Source: an uncultured Erysipelotrichaceae bacterium
GTDB taxonomy: Bacteria; Bacillota_I; Bacilli_A; Erysipelotrichales; Erysipelotrichaceae
Reading direction: 5' to 3'
Length of the DNA stretch: 64,000 nucleotides
Assembly: GCA_902766005.1 (NCBI GenBank)
Contig: CACXCB010000101.1
Coordinates: 1 to 64,000, forward strand
Each line of letters opens with the position of its first letter. Position 1 is the first letter of the stretch. Shown here piece after piece: positions 59,468-64,000 of the stretch. A model generated the notes under the pieces. It was not told where the DNA came from. It saw only the letters and a list, made by a program, of their open reading frames with translations, and did no database searches. Position numbers and translations under genes: made by a program.

Positions 59468-60370
59468 ATGAGAACATTTATCGGTATTGACCTTGGCGGT
59501 ACAAATGTGCGTGTTGCCAAGATTACGGAAGATGGTCAGATTGTTGCACAGGTAAAAGGACCGTCTTACGGAACAGAAGGCCCGGAAAAAGTCATGGGCA
59601 ATTTGAAGGAAATGATTCGTGAAATTCCTGACTGGAAAGAGTGCTCCGGCATCGGTGTAGGCGTGCCAGGCCCTGTCAACACGAAAGCAGGGACCATGGT
59701 TCTGTCCACAAACCTTCCCGGTTTTACAGGCTATCCGTTTGCAGACGAACTCTCCAAGGAATTCGGCATGCCTGCATTCCTGGATAACGATGCCAATGTT
59801 GCAGGTCTTGCAGAAGCTCTGGTAGGTGCAGGAAAAGGCCTCAGCACAGTATTCTATGTAACAATTTCCACCGGTATTGGCGGTGTCCTGGTTGTCGATG
59901 GAAAGACGGTTTCCGGCAAGCATGGTTTCGGTGGCGAAATTGCCAATATCATCATTGACAGAGACCGTGAGAAAGTCAACTACCTGAATATCGGTGCTAT
60001 TGAAAATGAAGCAAGCGGAACAGCTATCACAAGAAAAGGCAGAGCAGCATTCCCGGATAAAGACATTCCGCATGCCGGTGCCGTATTTGATCTGGCAGAT
60101 GCAGGTGATGAAAAAGCAATCGCAATCATCGATGGCATGAAGAAGGATCTCGGCCAGCTGTTTGCGACAATCGCATGCGTCTGTGATCCCGATATTTTCA
60201 TCATCGGCGGCGGCATGACAAAGTCTGCAGACAAGTTCTTGTCAGGTGTTGTTGAACAGTTTAAGGCAATGTCCCATGAAGCAGTTCATGATACACCGTT
60301 TGTCATCGCTACACTCGATGAGCCGGGCATCATCGGTGCTGCAATGCTTCCTGTATCCAACGGTATCTAA
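59468..60370 (+). CDS. ROK family sugar kinase
   Basis: A 300-residue ASKHA kinase: IGIDLGGTNVRVAKI (phosphate 1, residues 4-18), GVGVPGPVN (about 60), FLDNDANVAGLAEALVGAGKG (catalytic Asp), TISTGIGGVLVVDGKTVSGKHGFGGEIANI (phosphate 2) and IIGGGM. The ROK zinc site C-x-C-G-x2-G-C-x-E after the HxGE-like region is absent: the place is taken by YLNIGAIENEASG. It phosphorylates glucose or a related sugar. AAGGAGAT precedes the ATG at 59468; the frame from 59339 overlaps the previous gene. Confidence 0.85.
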   Translation: MRTFIGIDLGGTNVRVAKITEDGQIVAQVKGPSYGTEGPEKVMGNLKEMIREIPDWKECSGIGVGVPGPVNTKAGTMVLSTNLPGFTGYPFADELSKEFGMPAFLDNDANVAGLAEALVGAGKGLSTVFYVTISTGIGGVLVVDGKTVSGKHGFGGEIANIIIDRDREKVNYLNIGAIENEASGTAITRKGRAAFPDKDIPHAGAVFDLADAGDEKAIAIIDGMKKDLGQLFATIACVCDPDIFIIGGGMTKSADKFLSGVVEQFKAMSHEAVHDTPFVIATLDEPGIIGAAMLPVSNGI

Positions 60371-60378
60371 ACAAGGAA

Positions 60379-60407
60379 AAGAGCAGTTGCAACAACTGCT
60401 TTTTTTG
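60379..60407 (+). terminator. Terminator of the ROK gene, containing the next -35 box
   Basis: GAGCAGTTG-CAA-CAACTGCT followed by T7; the TTGCAA in its stem and loop is the -35 box of the next gene. Confidence 0.8.
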
Positions 60408-60415
60408 TTTAAGAT
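60387..60415 (+). promoter_or_regulatory. Promoter of the YsgA-type gene, -10 box 6 nt before ATG (predicted leaderless)
   Basis: TTGCAA (60387-60392), 17 bases, TAAGAT (60410-60415), then GGATGC and ATG at 60422. Confidence 0.6.
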
Positions 60416-60421
60416 GGATGC

Positions 60422-61147
60422 ATGGAAAAAATCACATCATTGCAAAATGCAAAAATCAAAAAATACGCACTGCTTAAGCAGAAAAAGGAAAGGGATAAAA
60501 CAGGTCTTTTCCTCATTGAAGGAGAACATCTGATTGAAGAAGCGCTCAAAGCCGAGTGTGTTGAGACGATATTGTATAGTGGCAACTGTCCGTTCAGCTT
60601 TTCTTCCTTCATTGAAGTGACACCTGAAATTCTCAACAAATTATCACAGAATGTTTCCGGTGCCAAGCTGGTTGCGGTATGCCGCAAGAAAGTTAACAAC
60701 CTTATGAATCCGCAGAAGCTGATCCTGCTTGACGGTATACAGGATCCCGGAAATCTTGGCACGATCATCCGTACAGCGATCTCCTTCGGCTTTGACGGCA
60801 TATATTGTTCAAAGGATACATGTGACATCTACAACGAAAAAGTGATCCGTTCGACACAGGGCGCGCTGTTTCAGATGCCTGTCATCTATGAAGACCTGCA
60901 TGATGTCATTTTGAAGTTACAAAAAGAGGGCATGACGGTCATCGGAACATCTTTGCAGGAATCCAAAACGATAGATGAGATTCAAAAAGAAAAGATTGCC
61001 ATTGTATTGGGAAATGAAGGACAGGGTGTTCATGAAGACATTATACAGCTATGTGATGCAGCTGTACGAATTGAAATGAACGGGTTTGAATCGTTGAATG
61101 TCGCCGTAGCAGGAGGCATATTGATGTATCATTACCGGAAAAAATAA
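60422..61147 (+). CDS. TrmH family RNA methyltransferase (YsgA-type)
   Basis: A 241-residue SpoU methyltransferase: N-terminal ITSLQNAKIKKYALLKQKKERDKTGLFLIEGEHLIEEAL, motif 1 LLDGIQDPGNLGTIIRTAISFGFDGI, motif 2 AIVLGNEGQGV and motif 3 IEMNGFESLNVAVAGGILMYHY. In B. subtilis the homologue ysgA sits directly before pheS; here acylphosphatase, peptidase E and dedA genes lie between, so the neighbourhood is partly kept. No ribosome site; a promoter ends six bases before the ATG. Confidence 0.87.
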   Translation: MEKITSLQNAKIKKYALLKQKKERDKTGLFLIEGEHLIEEALKAECVETILYSGNCPFSFSSFIEVTPEILNKLSQNVSGAKLVAVCRKKVNNLMNPQKLILLDGIQDPGNLGTIIRTAISFGFDGIYCSKDTCDIYNEKVIRSTQGALFQMPVIYEDLHDVILKLQKEGMTVIGTSLQESKTIDEIQKEKIAIVLGNEGQGVHEDIIQLCDAAVRIEMNGFESLNVAVAGGILMYHYRKK

Positions 61148-61186
61148 AAAGGTTTCCTAGTACCATCCGTAGGAAAACCTTTTTTC
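61144..61186. terminator. Bidirectional terminator
   Basis: AAAAAGGTTT-CCTA...TAGG-AAAACCTTTTTT; the acylphosphatase stop codon lies in the stem-loop. Confidence 0.75.
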
Positions 61187-61435
61187 ATTCGGCACAACTT
61201 CTGTCTGTTTTACAGAAATATTATCGACCCGGATAAATCTGCCGTCACCTTTTTCAATTGCTTCCAGGAAAGAATCAATCTGCGCCTCTTCCCCCTGTAC
61301 AAACATTTCCACCATGCCGTTGTCCAGGTTTTTGACAGAACCCGTCAGATTTCTTCTTTGTGCATTGAGCATCGCAAATCCACGGAAACCGACGCCTTGT
61401 ACTCTGCCTTCCACAAATACATGATATCTTTTCAT
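61157..61435 (-). CDS. acyP: Acylphosphatase
   Basis: A 92-residue enzyme hydrolysing acyl phosphates. FVEGRVQGVGFRGFAMLNAQRRNLTGSVKNLDNGMVEMFVQGEEAQIDSFL contains the phosphate-binding loop with catalytic Arg (RVQGVGFR) and the catalytic Asn (VKNLDNG). Length standard. The leader has TATAAT and GAGGTAA. Single gene. Confidence 0.95.
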   Translation of the reverse strand: MKRYHVFVEGRVQGVGFRGFAMLNAQRRNLTGSVKNLDNGMVEMFVQGEEAQIDSFLEAIEKGDGRFIRVDNISVKQTEVVPNEKRFSYGWY

Positions 61436-61518
61436 AAGTGAATTACCTCATCTGTATTATAACAGAGATACTGATGTTTTTCGATGTTTTCATATTTTGC
61501 TTTGCAGGATGAATGCAC

Positions 61519-61524
61519 TATAAT
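61519..61524 (+). promoter_or_regulatory. -10 box of the peptidase E gene
   Basis: TATAAT with a TTGCTT 16 bases upstream; the GTGAGGT ribosome site follows, so this start is SD-led. Confidence 0.6.
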
Positions 61525-61542
61525 AGTAGCCGTGAGGTAAAC

Positions 61543-62253
61543 ATGATCAACATCTTATTAAACATTTCAAACTTTGATGAAGGATGGGCATATCCTTCAT
61601 TGGAAAATATTTTAACACCGGATAAAAAAGTACTGATGCTGCCGTTATCCTATGATGAAGGCTGGATTACGGATTCCTATGAATGGAAAAGAAAATTCGG
61701 AAAAGGAAGAAGGCATTATGAAGAGCTGGTAAGACCGTTCAGATCATATGGAATCCCTGACAGGAATATATCCTGGGTCAACTATTATGACGATGATGAA
61801 AGCAGCTCGAGAAGAAAAATAGAAAATGCAGATGTCCTATTCTTTACAGGGGGTTATCCGCACTGGATGATGCAGAGATTATATGATCTCGGCATACAGG
61901 ATGATATCCGTGATTTTAACGGTGTCGTCATGGGAACAAGTGCTGGAGCATGCATCCAGCTGGATGAGTTTCATCTGCCCGCAGAAGGTGAAGAACCCTT
62001 CCAGTATCAGGAAGGGCTCGGTTTATTGTCGGGATTTGATATCGACGTGCATTTTGAAGAGGATCTCATCCATATAGAAGCTTTGATCCGTTCCCTTGAG
62101 GATATGGGCAAGCCGATTATCGCTTATCCAAACCAGGGGGGCGTTGTCATCGAAGGGGATCATTTTGAACTGCTGGGAGGTGCATTTGTGGTAGATACAA
62201 ATGATCTGAATGACCTGTATAAGACGTATGATTATTTGCGTTATGAGATCTGA
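61543..62253 (+). CDS. Peptidase S51 (peptidase E) family protein
   Basis: A 236-residue type 1 glutamine amidotransferase-like protein. The nucleophile elbow VMGTSAGACIQLDEF (Ser about 124) after LFFTGGYPHWMMQRL is the S51 mark; His is expected in FDIDVHFEEDLIH. Peptidase E releases aspartate from Asp-X dipeptides. The ATG at 61543 has GTGAGGT. Its 3' end overlaps the convergent dedA-like gene by 13 bases. Confidence 0.83.
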   Translation: MINILLNISNFDEGWAYPSLENILTPDKKVLMLPLSYDEGWITDSYEWKRKFGKGRRHYEELVRPFRSYGIPDRNISWVNYYDDDESSSRRKIENADVLFFTGGYPHWMMQRLYDLGIQDDIRDFNGVVMGTSAGACIQLDEFHLPAEGEEPFQYQEGLGLLSGFDIDVHFEEDLIHIEALIRSLEDMGKPIIAYPNQGGVVIEGDHFELLGGAFVVDTNDLNDLYKTYDYLRYEI

Positions 62254-62822
62254 TTTCTTTTGGAAACGATATGGGAAAGAAGAATCATGCCGGCTAAAAG
62301 AATGGCAGAAACAATCAGGAACCAAGGGTTCTTTGTGGCAATGACAACACTGTGGCCAAACGTTGCTAACATGGCGATCATGAACAGCTTGGCAGCATAA
62401 AGCGTTGTCAGATATTTTTTGTCATCATAATTGGAGACGCCAAAGGCAAAATTGACAAATGCGCTTGGTGTAAAAGGCATGATGATAATCATGAACAGGG
62501 TGATCCGGTTGATGGATTCCACCCATTTTTTTGCTTTTTCAATTCGATGGTGATTATCTGCAAACCGGATGAAGAATCTCTGGAAAACATGGCGAATAAA
62601 ATAGAATACAACTGTACAGCCAAGACACGATCCGATCCAGCTGTACAGAAAGCCTAAGAAAGGACCGTGAGCAGCAACATTAAAGGAAACAATCGCAATT
62701 AAAGGAAGCGGTGGAATAAACGCCTCAATGAATGCCAAAAAGACAGGTGGCAGAATGCCTGCATCGCCATATTTATCTATCAGGCTTAACCAGAATTCTA
62801 ATGTAGTGATCTCTGTAATCAT
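62241..62822 (-). CDS. DedA/VTT-domain membrane protein
   Basis: A 193-residue integral membrane protein. FIEAFIPPLPLIAIVSFNVAAHGPFLGFLYSWIGSCLGCTVVFYFIRHVFQRFF shows the VTT-domain re-entrant loop and the G-x-x-x-G-x3-FY-x-R pattern; PFTPSAFVNFAFGV is the second half motif. DedA-related proteins flip lipids such as undecaprenyl phosphate or phospholipids. The ATG at 62822 directly follows a TGCTAGAAT -10 box and has no ribosome site; a TTG at 62828 is in frame but would lie inside the predicted transcript start. Confidence 0.85.
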   Translation of the reverse strand: MITEITTLEFWLSLIDKYGDAGILPPVFLAFIEAFIPPLPLIAIVSFNVAAHGPFLGFLYSWIGSCLGCTVVFYFIRHVFQRFFIRFADNHHRIEKAKKWVESINRITLFMIIIMPFTPSAFVNFAFGVSNYDDKKYLTTLYAAKLFMIAMLATFGHSVVIATKNPWFLIVSAILLAGMILLSHIVSKRNQIS

Positions 62823-62829
62823 CACCAAT

Positions 62830-62835
62830 ATTCTA
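62830..62835 (-). promoter_or_regulatory. Extended -10 box 7 nt before the dedA-like ATG (predicted leaderless)
   Basis: Minus strand TGCTAGAAT, then ATTGGTG and ATG at 62822. Confidence 0.5.
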
Positions 62836-62890
62836 GCAACTATCCATTATGAATAACAGGGGAAAAGTTGAAGGATTTATTAAATTTTGA

Positions 62891-62918
62891 TTGCATTTAT
62901 TCTAAATTCTTTTATAAT
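62891..62918 (+). promoter_or_regulatory. Promoter of pheS
   Basis: TTGCAT (62891-62896), 16 bases, TATAAT (62913-62918). Confidence 0.7.
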
Positions 62919-62925
62919 CTTGCTT

Positions 62926-63150
62926 GTACGAAATCGATGACGAAAGACAAGTAGCCTTGCATGGCTGATTTCAAGAGAGAAGCGGGTGGTGGAAAGCTTC
63001 AATTGGCGGCATGTGTGAATTCACTTTTAACAGTGAGGCCAATCCCCTCCGGCTGCTCCCGTTACGAGCTTCAATCAAGCTGCGCACCTAAGCTGGTGCG
63101 AATCAGGATGGTACCGCGTGCAAGCGTTCCTGGATGGGAACGTTTTTATT
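62926..63150 (+). ncRNA. T-box leader (phenylalanine) of pheS
   Basis: Stem I carries AGAGAGAAGCGGGTGGTGGAAAGC and a specifier loop with TTC (63020-63022), a Phe codon. The T-box sequence AGGATGGTACCGCG is at 63105-63118, followed by the terminator AAGCGTTCC-TGGAT-GGGAACGTT and T run (63122-63150). Uncharged tRNA-Phe should favour the antiterminator and pheS expression. Confidence 0.95.
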
Positions 63151-63164
63151 TTTGGAGGTAAAGA

Positions 63165-64000
63165 ATGGATAAGGTATTAGAAGTACAGGCGGAAGCATTG
63201 CAGGCGATTGCGGATGCAGACAGTCTTCAGGCATTGCAGGATGTAAGAGTCCGCTATCTTGGCAGAAAGGGAAGCATCCAGGCACTGATGAGCGAGATGA
63301 AATCCCTGCCTAAAGAAGAAAAGCCGGCATTCGGACAGAAGGTTAATGTCTGCAAGCAGGTTGTGACAGAAGCCCTGGAAAAAAGACAGACAGAGCTGAA
63401 TGAACTTGCGCTCATAAACAGAATGGAAGAAGAGAAAATCGACATCACCCTGAGAGGAAATGATCTGCATCTTGGCACAACACATCCGTTAATCATGATC
63501 CAGCAGGAAATTGAAGACCTGTTTATCGGCATGGGATACAAGATTGCCGAAGGACCGGAAGTCGAGCAGGATTTCTACAACTTTGAGCTTGCCAACATTC
63601 CAAAGGATCATCCGGCTAGAGACATGCAGGATACATTCTATATTGATCCAAATACGCTTTTAAGAACGCACACGACTGCGATGCAGATGAGAGAGCTTGA
63701 AAAAGCCAAAGGACAGACGCCGATCAAGTTGATCTGCCCAGGCAAGGTATACCGCAGAGATGATGATGACGCTACACACTCCCACCAGTTCATGCAGTGT
63801 GAAGGCCTTGTGGTTGGTGAGCATATTACCCTCGGCGATCTGAAAGGCACACTGGAATTCATGGCGAACAAGATGTTCGGAGAAGGCAGAAAGATCCGTT
63901 TCCGTCCATCCTATTTCCCGTTCACCGAACCGTCTGTAGAAGTTGATGTCTCCTGTCCGTTCTGTAACGGAAAGGGATGCTCGGTATGCAAAGGATCAGG
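63165..64000 (+). CDS. pheS: Phenylalanyl-tRNA synthetase alpha subunit (cut by window end)
   Basis: The reading frame stays open to the last base: 278 codons of an expected about 340. The N-terminal tRNA-binding coiled coil spans about residues 1-85 (LQALQDVRVRYLGRKGSIQALMSEMKSL is the usual start), then the class II catalytic core: motif 1 HPLIMIQQEIEDLFIGMGY, THTTAMQMREL, motif 2 with GKVYRRDDDDATHSHQFMQCEGLVV, and FRPSYFPFTEPSVEVDVSC. TTTGGAGGT lies before the ATG. It joins Phe to tRNA-Phe with PheT, whose gene should follow. Confidence 0.96.
   Translation, partial: MDKVLEVQAEALQAIADADSLQALQDVRVRYLGRKGSIQALMSEMKSLPKEEKPAFGQKVNVCKQVVTEALEKRQTELNELALINRMEEEKIDITLRGNDLHLGTTHPLIMIQQEIEDLFIGMGYKIAEGPEVEQDFYNFELANIPKDHPARDMQDTFYIDPNTLLRTHTTAMQMRELEKAKGQTPIKLICPGKVYRRDDDDATHSHQFMQCEGLVVGEHITLGDLKGTLEFMANKMFGEGRKIRFRPSYFPFTEPSVEVDVSCPFCNGKGCSVCKGS

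Overview
This 64 kb window looks like chromosome from an anaerobic, low-to-mid GC member of the Bacillota, most like the gut Erysipelotrichia (inference; no 16S gene is present). The evidence is a Phe T-box before pheS, a THF riboswitch on folT, a CIRCE element on htpG, strong AGGAGG ribosome sites, and many oxygen-sensitive or iron-sulfur enzymes (class I fumarase, 2-hydroxyacyl-CoA dehydratase-type activase, ferredoxin-like aldo/keto reductase, U32 proteins) together with a feoAAB ferrous iron system. The gene content is mostly housekeeping, tightly packed, and without phage, IS elements or CRISPR.

Layout. 0-5.4 kb: small kinase-like protein, AIM24, DUF4177 and membrane/secreted proteins, ending in a secreted nuclease. 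5.4-9.3 kb: WYL regulator, two flavodoxin-like reductases, a glutaredoxin-like protein, rarA. 9.5-12.2 kb (minus): class B PBP with a FtsW/RodA partner. 12.4-16.7 kb: HAD phosphatase, then fructokinase-epimerase-GH32, a sucrose/fructan use operon without its transporter. 16.8-20.3 kb: Fe-S aldo/keto reductase, GNAT, DegV, LysR. 20.4-24.6 kb (minus): a two-gene activase/dehydratase-like system. 24.7-32.7 kb: two lipoproteins, AKR, M32 carboxypeptidase, xpt, HAD, a membrane-anchored esterase. 32.8-36.1 kb: feoA-feoA-feoB plus a minimal DtxR-like HTH, behind two DtxR-like inverted repeats. 36.2-37.7 kb: rplM-rpsI. 37.8-41.4 kb: tRNA-Leu and a 3.45 kb insert bounded by a perfect 48-bp duplication of the tRNA 3' half, carrying only an ABC exporter. 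41.4-50.1 kb: htpG (CIRCE), class I fumarase, TetR pair, and the queuosine operon tgt-queA-queH. 50.2-64 kb: lipoprotein, Zn-type ArsR, exonuclease, pyrophosphatase-like protein, aminotransferase, YggS, THF-riboswitch folT, yrrN-yrrO-SpoU, ROK kinase, YsgA-type methylase, acylphosphatase, peptidase E, DedA, and T-box-pheS (cut by the window end).

How it fits together: iron import (feo) sits in a genome with many Fe-S enzymes; tRNA wobble modification is represented twice (queuosine genes and yrrNO for ho5U); regulation is dominated by RNA leaders (T-box, THF, probable L13 leader). Two unannounced patterns stand out. First, nine genes have a consensus, mostly extended -10 box (TGnTATAAT) ending only 6-7 nt before the ATG and no ribosome binding site, which predicts leaderless mRNAs as a regular class here. 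Second, the tRNA-Leu insert has attachment-site architecture and arm-like direct repeats but no recombinase, so it reads as a non-autonomous integrated cassette whose cargo is an ABC exporter.
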